Shown here piece by piece: positions 29,579 to 40,739 of a stretch of 64,000 bases of DNA. Under the pieces are notes generated by a model. That model ran no database searches. It was given only the letters and a program-made list of their open reading frames with translations, and had not been told where the DNA came from. The stretch covers positions 12,551,453 to 12,615,452 of the forward strand of contig NC_087084.1 of assembly GCF_026151205.1 (NCBI RefSeq), read 5' to 3'. This DNA comes from Bolinopsis microptera (taxonomy: Eukaryota; Ctenophora; Tentaculata; Lobata; Bolinopsidae). The translations under genes and the position numbers were made by a program. The stretch's first letter is position 1. Each line of letters opens with the position of its first letter.

Positions 29579-32500
29579 CCACCCTTGTCCTTACAACACT
29601 ATAAAATTAACGAATGTTGTAAGTAATAGTTCGAAAATGAGATGACTATCATTTTTACGGAGGAACTGTGGTGGTGTTTACAAGGGAGATTGAAATGACC
29701 CGGTGAGAATTCCTTAACTGTGCTGTAGTATTTCGTAGATTTGCAGTATTATAAGTAGTAGTCACAGAGTGCCAGAGTATAATCTCATTAACCTCTCCAT
29801 ATTTAATGGTATTAAAACTGTTTTTCTAGCCGGTCCTCGATTGGTCATTTTCAAATTCAGCTTATGCCGTGACACAAATTTCACTGTTTTGACTGATTTT
29901 TTTCTTGGTTGACCTTCTTGCTAGGTCATCTGGGGATGGACAAGACACGATTGAGGTACTGAAAGTTGGTTTACTTAAAGGATCAAGGAAAGCTTGATCT
30001 TTAACTCAAATAACAAATTCTTTATCAGGATTATTTGGGACGACATCAAGTCGCAGTGATTCAGCCCATTTGTTGACCTCGACATTAAAGTACTTCATCT
30101 TGGAATTGATGATGAGGGACCGAAACTGATGATCAAAGTAAGAGATTTGTTTTATTTCTTATTTTTGTAATTTCTGTTTATTGGACTGTGGTTATTCACA
30201 GACTATTTGGTTCGTTTTAAAGGTGTTTTTACGTCTAGATTGTCCAAGTTAAAAAACCCAATGATAGCTATTCCTCGTTTGTTAAGCATTACTGTAGATA
30301 AATCAGTTTACTCATCGACCCCATTAAAAACCTTAACGCGAGAGAGTTTTCTCTTCTTTGGGCCCAGTATCAAAAGATGCGCGACACTCAGTCAGGTAGC
30401 TAATAACATTAACTGCATACTGGTGCGTCTTCGTGTTCTTGGGTAACTGCAAAATTGTTGATCATTGATATATGGACAAGAATCACTCCTATCAATCCAT
30501 AACTTTCTCCTTAATGCGTTACATTTGATAGTTTGAAGGAACTATTGGTAAATTAATCAGTGGCCTATTATATGGCCACGATGAGGTAAAATTTTGTCAC
30601 ACTATGAAACTATATAAATCCTCAAGGGTTTTGGATAATCGTCTCATCTCTAGGCTAAAACTTTGTCACATTACGTATATTGTTTATCTGACGATAAGAT
30701 TACGCTTAATGCGGCCGGCGTTGAGTTGTTTATACTTTGTCACTATATTAATAAGTGACAAAGTTTACATGGGGGCCCTTAGCTGCCGTGTTTGACATAA
30801 ATTTTCGATTGTTCAGTTCATAGGATAGTTCCATATGACTTTTTTCTACATAATTTAGCTTCTGTTTTGGTTATATGGTTTCCTATATTTGTAGTATATC
30901 TCACAATGTGCAAATTGAGAAATTAGGTACCAACTTAAACAAGTAAACACCTTATATTACGTACTATGGATCAATTAACAATATTTTAACCAACACACCG
31001 GTTCATATTAATTATGATGTGGCAGCCATATGTAACATCGGCAAAATTCTAACTCATGATAACATGGTAAAAATATGGTAAAGTTCGTCGCAAACAAAAT
31101 GTTTATAACTTTTATTTGTCTTTGTTGTCTAATAAACTAGTTTTTCGACATAGGTATGGCGATTATGAAATATTGTCTTCTAATAGAGGTATGATTCTTC
31201 AATAATAGGGGCAAGAAATGTATATTTCGTCACTTCAGTCATGGCATATAGTTAGATAGATTTTCTGTCACATCAACATTCCTTCATTATAGTTGGGATT
31301 TGATATATGCAGGAAATATAGAACCAAATGCCAATTTTTCATAACATTGAATTATACTTGTTGGGGCAGGAGGAAAAGTGAATTTCGTCTCATTGGGTAC
31401 TCTAGAAAAAATAAAACTCAGCATTGTTAATACTTGAGTTCTAATTTGCTGATCATAACCAAACCATTAATTACGGAAGACGTATTCGAATTCTAATCGA
31501 GGTAGGTCTTCATAAAATAGGGTCAAGAAATGTAAATTTTCGGTCACATACGTCATTGCATAAGTTAGATACATTGCTTCTAAATTTAACATATTTTACG
31601 ATTTCGTATCAATTTTGAGGACAATGTTATCCATCAATACGGCTCTTAACTTGAATCAACTGTATCCCGTGGTATCGACCTTATATAGAGTTTTTCCGCC
31701 TTTCAAACAAAATCAAGAAATAAGTGATTTCGGCAATTCACCCCAAAATTTCAAATTCCATATATTAACAGAATTTACCCTCTTTTCCCAATAACCAAGA
31801 TGCATGTATTGTTATTTTCCAATACAACATATTTTAGGGCTATGATTGGTAGTAGATCCATCTTATAAGAACTTAATGAGTTGAAAGGTTTTGGGGAACC
31901 TCACAGTAGGAAGAGGTATCGTTTATGAGTGTGACCCCCTAAAGTTTACGAAATATTGCCTTTAAAACCGTTCGATCCTGCACTTTAACCTATGTATCGT
32001 ATTCTGGAGTGTGACAAAGTTTACGGCGAAAATATTGCACTTAATACGTTCGTCTCCTTCCCCTTGTAACGCAATGTTGGTATAATGTTGGTATCATATT
32101 GGTTAGATTGACCTATATCCTTTACTATATTTAGACCAAAGAATGCTAATTGGGTAGCTATGGTTAAACATCAGTATCCAAAAATGTGAATGTAGGAAAT
32201 TAGTGTTGGAAGTAAAAAACTTGACTTTTATCAAATGCAAATCAATCAACAAAGTATCATTGACAGTGTGCTGTAACTGTTAAGAGCCACTTCTGTCTCA
32301 ATTATGAGCCCATTTTTTTAAACATCTCATATTGTATTTAACATAAGAATCTTGGTTATTCTATATCACGCCTCAGCGCCGGAAATGAATCAGCTTACTG
32401 TGTCAGTGGTAGTAGAATCTTTCGGGGTTTTGTGTGTCAAGTCAGTTGTTTTCTTCCTTGGAAATCGTGCTGCAATTATACTGCGATGTAGTGTCATGTT

Positions 32501-32594
32501 AACATTAACTTGAAAAATGTTCTAAGGGAAAGTTCTCGATTTGTACAAAGGTGCTTGGCATGAATACTGCTAAAGTCGGTGGGCTCTGACTTAG
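29579..32594. other. Non-coding stretch
   Basis: No gene I can support. Words of the form GTGACAAAGTTTAC recur near 30590, 30654, 30750 and 32010, pointing to an old dispersed repeat. The open frames at 30207-30446 and 30604-30795 lack recognisable domains. Confidence 0.4.
30734..30764. repeat. ACTTTGTCACT hairpin
   Basis: ACTTTGTCACT and AGTGACAAAGT form a perfect 11 bp stem with a 9-base AT loop. Confidence 0.8.
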
Positions 32595-32912
32595 TCAACG
32601 TCCATTTCCGCGAACATTGAATTTGCCACACTTCTTCGGAACGCGCGATTCTTGAGTTTTATGAGAAAACTGCACAATGGGTACACGCTGTAATTCGGCG
32701 TTTTGAACCGACGGCGCAGCGCGCCTGGCTGGTGCACCGTTGATCGGTTGTTCGTTTATACCGGGCCCATCGCATCGAGATTTAATTAAGAAGCCAGGGC
32801 ATGGTTCACCCTTTACAGTCATCACGCCTATCTGCGGACCACCTCTCTGTGTAGCAGGGTACGGGGGTTTATCCAGTAGAATAGAATGCCATACAAAATT
32901 ACTGTGGTCCAT
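32595..32912 (-). CDS. Hypothetical 105-codon ORF
   Basis: ATG at 32912 on the minus strand, TGA at 32595. The product is basic, with blocks such as PPYPATQRGGPQIGV and VPKKCGKFNVRGNG, and is locally more GC-rich than its surroundings. I recognise no family. It could be a small gene or an exon, or a chance frame. Confidence 0.3.
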   Translation of the reverse strand: MDHSNFVWHSILLDKPPYPATQRGGPQIGVMTVKGEPCPGFLIKSRCDGPGINEQPINGAPARRAAPSVQNAELQRVPIVQFSHKTQESRVPKKCGKFNVRGNGR

Positions 32913-33779
32913 CTCTTAAGGGTAGGTCAAATACAGTCTTGGATGTTCAATTAATTTCGGGTGTGTGACAATCACTATCAGCAATTGTCAAATGGGTGAT
33001 TTTACCGCATCTGAAGCCGTCTATGCGTAAATCAAAATGTTAAAGGCTGGGGGCTTCTCTGTCGCCATGAACGATTATGTGCCGGAAGGATCACATATAC
33101 ACAATCTTATTTGGAGGAAGCAACAGCCGCGGTATTTGGTAGTCACATTCTGATATAATTCGGTTATGTCCGGTAATGAGGGGTGTACTGTCTTACTTAT
33201 TTACTGGCGGTTCTTCAGAATGTATTTTGTTTGTTTGTTTGCTGTTCCCAGTAACTTCAACTTGTTGGTGAATCACGAGGATACTTCCTCTATGGTTAAT
33301 AGATTAAAGAGAAACAATATAACACGAGTCTGACTAGTTGCTTGCCTTGGTCTGCCAGGAGTTCTGCCAAGGAGTTGCTTGTGTGTATCAATGGTTTCGT
33401 CCGTAACTACTCAAATCGCCGTTATGCTGATCTAGTTCTCAGATGACATTCACGGGTCTAGTTCACAAGTTTACAGGTGCAAGATAGGATAACCTAATTA
33501 TTATTTGTTACAAGCTTTAGTGATCTGGTTGCAATGGTTTTTACTCAGATTATTTTTTTTTTGATTTGCTCGCTGTGACAGCGTTCTAGGAGGAGTAAGA
33601 TATGTATATTTGTTGATCCTATTATGTTTGAAGCGGTGAAATGGGTCTAAAACAACGCCACTTCGATTTTTATAGAGGTTATTTTTTATCCGTTGCGTCA
33701 CTGCCTGCCAAAACATAACAGATAGTTTCAAAGGAAACAAACCGTTTTCAAGACTCTATGTTTCCGACTGGTAGAGGCC
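32913..33779. other. Non-coding stretch before the SRCR gene
   Basis: I see no supportable gene. It may contain introns or leading exons of the degraded gene that follows. Confidence 0.35.
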
Positions 33780-34479
33780 AGTGGAAGGGACGATATAACT
33801 TGGGAGGAGGTTGAGGGCTTAGCTGCTCTACGAGGACGGCACAGTGTGTGTTGACGAGTTTAACTCTAATGCATCCATCGCCATCTGCAAGGAGCTTGGT
33901 TTGAATCTGCTAGACGGCTGGACACGACGAGTCGCTTGGCATTCTCTGCAGCTAAGCTTCGAGATTTAAACTCGATACTGTCAAATGCCTGGCCCAAGAA
34001 TGGTCTTTCATGCACATCACCACCGTCACATCTCAACTTGGTCACAGTGAAGATGTGTTCGTACGCTGCAGAGGAGGAACATGCTTCTCAGGAAAACTAC
34101 CGGTTACTCCGGCTATGTCAGCCATGTCTTTCAATCACCTACCAAGCTCTTGAAGTGTTACAGGAATCCTGCCCCCTTTCCTTTTTTTTTTTTGGGGGGG
34201 GGGGCACATGTATCCTCTGTGTAGGTCCCTGGTTCTTCATGCGTTGCATCTGCTAAGGCTGGTATGTGCTGGATGTGACGGATAAGTCTTGTCCGCAATG
34301 CTCACAGATATGGTAAGTAGGAGAAGGTGTCCTGCCAGGGAACAGATGTGCCCATTCTCGGTTCAGTCAACTGAGGGCACATCTTGTAGCGGTCCAAACA
34401 GGACGATGGGGATGGATCTGGGAGGATCAAACTAGGGGTCCTGTCAGCCTTGTCTTCCAGGCACTACCAAAATTGCTCT
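33780..34479 (+). pseudogene. SRCR domain plus cysteine-rich modules, degraded (part 1)
   Basis: One frame gives EDGTVCVDEFNSNASIAICK followed by ELGL, the start of a scavenger-receptor cysteine-rich (SRCR) domain; a shifted frame gives its end, GHSEDVFVRCRGG. Between them lie SNAWP and SCTSPPSHLN. At 34443-34484 CQPCLPGTTKIALT begins an ephrin-receptor-like (GCC2/GCC3) module. At least two or three frame changes are needed, so either the gene is dead or the assembly carries indel errors. Such proteins are usually secreted or cell-surface. A 3.1 kb element splits the cysteine module at 34480; the module resumes at 37564. Confidence 0.6.
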
Positions 34480-37400
34480 CACTGGGTTAAAGTAGTGAAG
34501 TTTGTCCGGAAGGTACCTTTAGTTCAGACAAATCCGTCTGGAAAAAATTCGATCTAATCTACTCAACCGAAGCTTTCAGATGACTTTTGACGTTTTTGAG
34601 TCCTAATGTGGGTTGCCACCTCTATGGCTGACCCAACTTTTCCATACTTTTCCACGGGTCTCTTAAGGCCCTCTTTGTGCCACTTTACCTCTTTTTTTTT
34701 TTTAATACCCCCCCACCTTTCTTGTTTGTCAATTATCTTTAGTTGTGAACAGTTTAAAAGGTTGTGGAATCATTGTGTGGGTTCGTTTTACTTGAAGGAA
34801 TAAACTTTTGTTCTAACAATTTTTTTTTTACGTAAGGAGAATCAAGTTAATTGGGATAATTAGCAATTAGCTCTTTTAGCAAAAAGTCTATAATTTATTT
34901 ATCGTGGTCTCAATAATTGATCGGAATAGCTTTAATAACACGGAGAAAAAGTAAGTTTTTAGAAAAATCTTGAAATTTTTCTCTTACAATTTTTTTTTCA
35001 GGACTTTCAAAAAATTTCGAAAATTCAAAATATTTTTATTCCTCCAAAAGTGATCAAAATTCATGAAACGCGGAGAAAATGCTTTTCAAAAAAAACTTAG
35101 TGAATTTTTTTCGTTTCAAGAATTCTTAATAGCACCAATATTTGTAGTTGGAGTCAGTAAATCGCTGCAGATTTTAGGTAATCAGGAATTACTAAGTGGA
35201 AAGGTATGAAACTGAAAAACGTTAACCACTACGTTATAAGAGTTTCATAAACTAATTACAATCCAGCCTTATCGATTTTCACAGAAACTGCACCAAGGCT
35301 CCAGTCAAGATCGGAAGACGGCGTAAAGGATAGACTGCTGTACTATCATTTTATTGTCTCAATGCGGAATCGTTGGTTAAGATTTCACTTTTGTAATAAA
35401 TTAAACCTCTCTTACCGTCAATCATTGTGCTAATGTATACCGGCATAACGGATTACAGACTCTTCTTTTCCTCATCAATATAACCAGTTGTTAATTTCGC
35501 ATTAGGGGCGATGTAAGGTACATATCGCGGTGTATTCAATCTCCACATACGTCACTCAAGGCATACGGGTTTTTATTTTTATTTTATGGCCCTTAAAGGT
35601 AATGGGGTATATGAAAAATTTTTTTCTATTTTTTCTTTATAAATCCGTACTACTAATCGTTTCGCCAGTGAGTGGCCCCGGTATGGAGAGGTTTGTACAG
35701 TTTTCACGTAAACGTCTACGGCCATCGTGACTTTTGACTAGCGCAAAGAAGGCAAGAAAATACCAGGAAAGCTTAAATTGTCAACTCGCTCTTTTCAATG
35801 CTCTTCGCATCTGTCCCACATTGATCCCGAGCTGATCATCATGGGCCCGATATTCGTGCGGAATGAACCTGTATTTTTTCTTAACAAGTCCGGATTTCAA
35901 AATCAACACTCCTAAATACTTTTACAATCTTCCTGATAGGAGCTGTCTCTATTAGCATTTTCCAAAAATATCCTGACTCTGTGGATACATTTCCTGAATG
36001 ATTTATTAACGGTCTACTTTACCAGTTCCCAACCACTTGCCCGACGCTCGTATCTATCTTATCCTTACCGTATGTTACCTTCGTTGATTTTATTTTAGCC
36101 GACCCGAACATATGGGGGTGATTTTTATCCGCATAGCAAATGAAGCGGTATGCAGTACAATACAAAACAAGTCAAGTAGATATACGGAAGGAGTAGTTTT
36201 TACACTTGCTTCCTGCACCTGGCTGTTCCCGTAGTTTCCCTGGTTGTTATTGCCTTCTTCGAACCTGTAAATGAGCATGAGGCCAGTTTTACCTTTTCGT
36301 GATTAACTGTTACAAACGTCTCTATTCGGGGTTTACTCACGGTATTATGCGTTTCATAAACCTCATTTAAGAAGCCTTATAATATTACACGTTTTGTGTC
36401 GTATTGTGTTAAATTACAGCTCGTTATGTACTTACATCGCCCCACAAATGCGATATGAATAAACTTGGTTTTTGTTTGTTGAGGAAAAGAGAGGTCTGGT
36501 ATTCCAGGTCGCTGGTTTGGAATTAGAGCAATTGACGGTTATTAGGGACAAAAGGAAATAGCGGCATGTCGGAATCGCGATTTTCCCATTATTTTGCGAC
36601 ATATTTTATGTATTGTTAATGTATGTCTGTTTAAATTTCGCTGGTATTCGCGAATTTTGCCAAAATAATCGCGAAATCCTTCTGTCCCTGACGGTTCAGA
36701 GAGGTATTTATTCTTTACAAATGTGATTATCTTAACCACACTGATTTCATCATTTGAATCAATTAAAATCGATAGTAATGCATGAGCAGGCTATCCGGTT
36801 CGTACTTTCGATCTTGACTGTGCCATTGTTGCAGTTTCTGTGAAATCGATAGAAGGCAGTATTGTAATTAGTATGAATACTCTTAGATCGTTGGTTTTAA
36901 GATTTTTCGTTTCAGACTTTTCACTTAGTAATTTGATTACTAAAAATTGCGGATTTACTGAACTCCACTACAAATAGTGGTGATTTAAGTATTTTGAAAA
37001 ACGAAAAATTCACTAAGTTTTTTTTTGAAAAGCATTTTTCTCCGCGTTTCATGCAATTTGATCACTTTTGGCCGGAAAAAAAAAATATTTGAATTTTAAC
37101 GAAAGTTTTCGGAGTATCGAAAAAAATGTTATAAGTGAAAAATTTTCAAAAGTTTTTTCTAAAAACTACTTTTCTCCGTGGTTAAGCTATGCCGGATCAT
37201 TTTGAGCAATAAAAATTTTTTAGAATTTTGCTAATTAGCTAATTGATTAAATTATCCAATTAACTGATTCTCTGACGTATAAAGTGTTTAGAACAATAGT
37301 GTTTCTTCATAGTAATAGATACACACTCTACTTGATCCACAACCTTTAAGATGTTCACAACTCAAGATAATCGACAAACAGAAGGTTGGTAAATAGTGGT

Positions 37401-37563
37401 TAAGTTGCAAAAAGTGGCCTTAAGACGACGTGGAAATAGTTTGGAAAGCGGTCGCCATAGGGGCACCCATTAGGACCAAAAACGTCACAAATCCTCTGAA
37501 TTCGTGTGTCAGCAGATCGAAATTTTTTCAGACGGATTTGGTCTGATACTACTTTATCCAGTG
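34480..37563. mobile_element. 3.1 kb foldback element inside the cysteine-rich gene
   Basis: Inverted ends CACTGGGTTAAAGTAGT and ACTACTTTATCCAGTG, followed by a matching TCAGACAAATCCGTCTG block. AT-rich inner arms at about 34800-35110 pair with 37000-37300 (GAAACGCGGAGAAAATGC versus GCATTTTTCTCCGCGTTTC). The middle has no coding region. CA/TG ends suggest hAT, but I cannot find an 8 bp target duplication. A hAT MITE (36543-36690) lies inside it. Confidence 0.65.
36543..36690. mobile_element. 148 bp hAT-type MITE, second copy
   Basis: Opposite orientation to the copy at 11048-11196 (GGGACAAAAGGAAATAGCGG at the left). Flanks ACGGTTAT and ACGGTTCA are a decayed 8 bp duplication. Confidence 0.75.
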
Positions 37564-38620
37564 TCAGTTCGACTTTCTGTTGTGTTCCGCCGGTACATTC
37601 TGGAACGAGATGATTGTCAGGAGTGTGCCCAAGGATCTCCGTCAGCTTGAAGGGAGCTCTAAAGTGTCTGCCATGTCCATTCGTGTGCTACATACTGACC
37701 CAACAACATGCAGCTGTTTCTGAGGGAATGTTATGGTTAATGGGAATGAACAGAGAGATGGATTGAGGACCGTGCATGCTGGTTCTCCCCTACAAGTACG
37801 GTTTGATGGACCCACTGTGAGTCCTGTCCGCCAGGTTCGTCTTCCTCAGCAGGGTCTGTTCACTGTGATTGTGCGGTTGGAATGTTCTGGAATGGTTACA
37901 AGTGTGAGGGTGTATGATGAAGGTTACGCTATGCGCCAAGGTTCTCTGGATTGCACGCCCTGTCCTTTAGAGTCTCCTCCGTAAGTGAAGGATCATCGTG
38001 TACTGCCCTTGTTGAAGTGAGTGGACTGGGCAACGACCAATAGAGGGCTCTTGTAGACCTTGTGCTCAGGGATCGTACAGAGGTCGACCAAATGCAGTCT
38101 GTAGTTTCTGTCCGTTCATTCACTGTTGTGATACATCGCAACACTGCGCACAAGTCCGTATCTCTGGCTCCAGCCAGTAGTGCCTTTGCAAAGCTGGGAG
38201 GTTCTGGACGGTCGGTTTGTCGGAGGTGTGGGGGAGGTTCTGTTTGTCGTAAGGAGCTCTAAAGTGTAAATAATGTCCGCAGGGTTCACATGGATTTATC
38301 ACATTGCAATGCACCAGCCGGTAGGGTGTGGTGGTGGGAGGAAGAGCACGGTGGTTCCTGCGTCTCTTGTGTGTCCCGGGACTTATAAAACAGAGAACAT
38401 GCAGTTTTTGTGGGATTTGTCCTGCTGGCACGACCCTCGCTCGTTGGTTCTGAACACTGTGTGTTGTTTTAGCCTGGCAGGTTTTGGAACGGATGAGCTG
38501 TAAAGACAGTCCTACAGGGATTTGTTAGTCAGCGGGGGCTCTAGAGTGTCAACACCTGTTCCTCCTGGATTCACTAGGGCAACTGCTGGAAGTTCCGGCG
38601 TGTATCTGGCTTAGCGGGGG
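37564..38620 (+). pseudogene. Cysteine-rich (ephrin-receptor-like) modules, degraded (part 2)
   Basis: Scattered over two to three frames: CSAGTFWNE, then CESCPPGSSSSAGSVHCDCA and VGMFWNGYKCEG, EGYAMRQGSLDCTPCP, CRPCAQGSYRGRPNAVCSFC and CSFCGICPAGT. The spacing Cx2CPxG...Cx1-2CxxGxFWN is typical of tandem ephrin-receptor-like repeats. Frames change every 50-150 bases. It continues part 1 (33780-34479) across the foldback insertion. Confidence 0.6.
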
Positions 38621-40739
38621 TGAGGAGGACTTGGAATTGGGGACGAGGAAGACAGGGTCTTGTTAGGTATATTCAACAAAACCTCACTAAGGTTCCGAGC
38701 CTGAGTTCTCTCTGAGTCTGAGGTCCTGGTTCCAGTCATTGTTCGCATGAGTCTGTCTCGGCAGTGACATGCTTCATTCTGTCCAACTCTGATCCCTGAT
38801 TAGTGCTCGCAAGTTAAAAAGTGTAAAAGGTTAAACAAAGTAAGGTTGTGTACGTACGAGTGGAAAAGTTTCTTCATGTCGACGGTTAGCCATTGAGGGG
38901 TGATGAAGTTGTGGTGCAGGGATGATTGATACGGTAATCTACATTCAAGTAGAGGAGATAGATGTATGTGCGTTAGGCGATATTGGGGGTAGTAACCCTG
39001 CTATACGGTGAAGTTGGGGAGAGCAGCCGACCGCCTTACCATGCCAATGATGTCTGTGATAGTTCTAATGGAAGTCGGAGAGATTAGTGTGTGGGTAACC
39101 ATTGGAGCTTGTTGAAGGAGTGTGTTAGCGGAGGTCAGTGGCGGGTGAAGGAGCAGTGGAGAATGATACGACTCACTCAATTAAGGGATAACGAGACTTA
39201 CAAGTCGGACAATATCGGGTGTTTACTCTTGTGTAATCCTGGTGTTTTAGCCACAATCGGTATTTTTTAAATCCAGATAAAACAGTCGAATAAACGGTTC
39301 TGAGAAATTTGGATAACTAGCAGGAAACCCGTTTCTAACCCTAAAGTTGTGTCAAGACTCAAGAGACTAAAATAATTATTACTATTTTAATTCGCGTTTT
39401 TTGTCACCACTTGAGAGAGTCAAATTTTTGGGCACTTAAAATATTATTCCCTTTGGCCAATTTTTTATTGTTTCATGCTGATTCGGTGGCCATTAAAGCA
39501 TTTGACCCTGTCTAAAAAGTTTCAGTTGTATATCTTTTAACTCGGTTTTTGCGGGGAAATTCGCGTTACATGTTGATCATACCGTGGGTGTCACAGTAAA
39601 TGCGTAGGATCCTTCCATCGATTAAAGTCACTATTGTGACAGTAATTAGAACTGACAGAATACAATAGTGTGAAGGCCTGAATTCATCTCGCTTTATCTA
39701 TAGTAAGATGGACAAATATAGATTAACTTAAGTAAAAAATCAAGTTATTTAATTTGTGTGATTTCCTTATCAGATCGTTGTTTTATATTATCTTCAGTTT
39801 TTTTAAAGATAAGGTATCCAAATCTTCTTACTTTCGACTATGAATCAAACAAAAAATTTACCGGGTGACTTATATTCTTTGGCTTCTTGCTACTCGAGTT
39901 TAATTTTCGAATCAAAGCTGAATTTACGAAATGTTTTAAGTCTTAAATTAAAAAATAAAAGTTAGTTAATTTCGTCGTGATTTACTTTATTCAGATTGCC
40001 TCGTTTTTTTTTCTTCTGTTTTTTAAAGTTAATGTATCCAATTCTTCTTACTTTCGAGGCTAGTGAATCAAACAAAATATATTACGGGTGCTGGGATCGT
40101 TGTGGCCTCATCTGCTTACTCGGACATTTTAATTTCGAATCAAAGCTTGAATTTACGAAATGTTTTTAAGTCTTAAGAATATGAATATTCACTTTAGACT
40201 GTAAGTTGATGGTTTTTTTGGTCGATACCTTAAAACATGCGATAATAGGTATATCTCAGGATTTATAAGTATTAGTAGATGTAACTTTATTGGATTAATA
40301 TAAGCAATAGTGAATAATAGGTTAATTTAACATGGTTCAGTTGACCAAACGCAATTATTATTGTATCATAATCAAGCGATAATCATAATTCACAAATATT
40401 TAATAAGTTTCAAATACTTGGACTCAATTTTGTTTCAAAAATCTTCCTTTTTCTCCTCGCTTTATGCTGAAGTTGACACTCGTGGGCTCTGTGAAAAGAC
40501 AAAACTACAAAAAGAATCTCTAATAGTCCTCCATCTACTGCGGCCGATCAGTAAAATCTAGAGATCTTGCCTTTAATTTTGATCCTACAGAATGACCGAT
40601 TTATACTACCATTACGTAAATTATTGATGGGTCTAAAGTATCTTTTAACTTATCACCTTTAAATAAATCCTCTTCTTAACTTCTACTTCTACTACCTGAT
40701 AATAGTATATATATATTTATTATTACTTATACTTTCTTG
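38621..40739. other. Non-coding stretch with a two-copy tandem repeat
   Basis: No gene seen. 39780-40000 is repeated at 40003-40185 (GTATCCAAATCTTCTTACTTTCG and GAATTTACGAAATGTTTTAAG markers), period about 220 bp. Confidence 0.5.
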
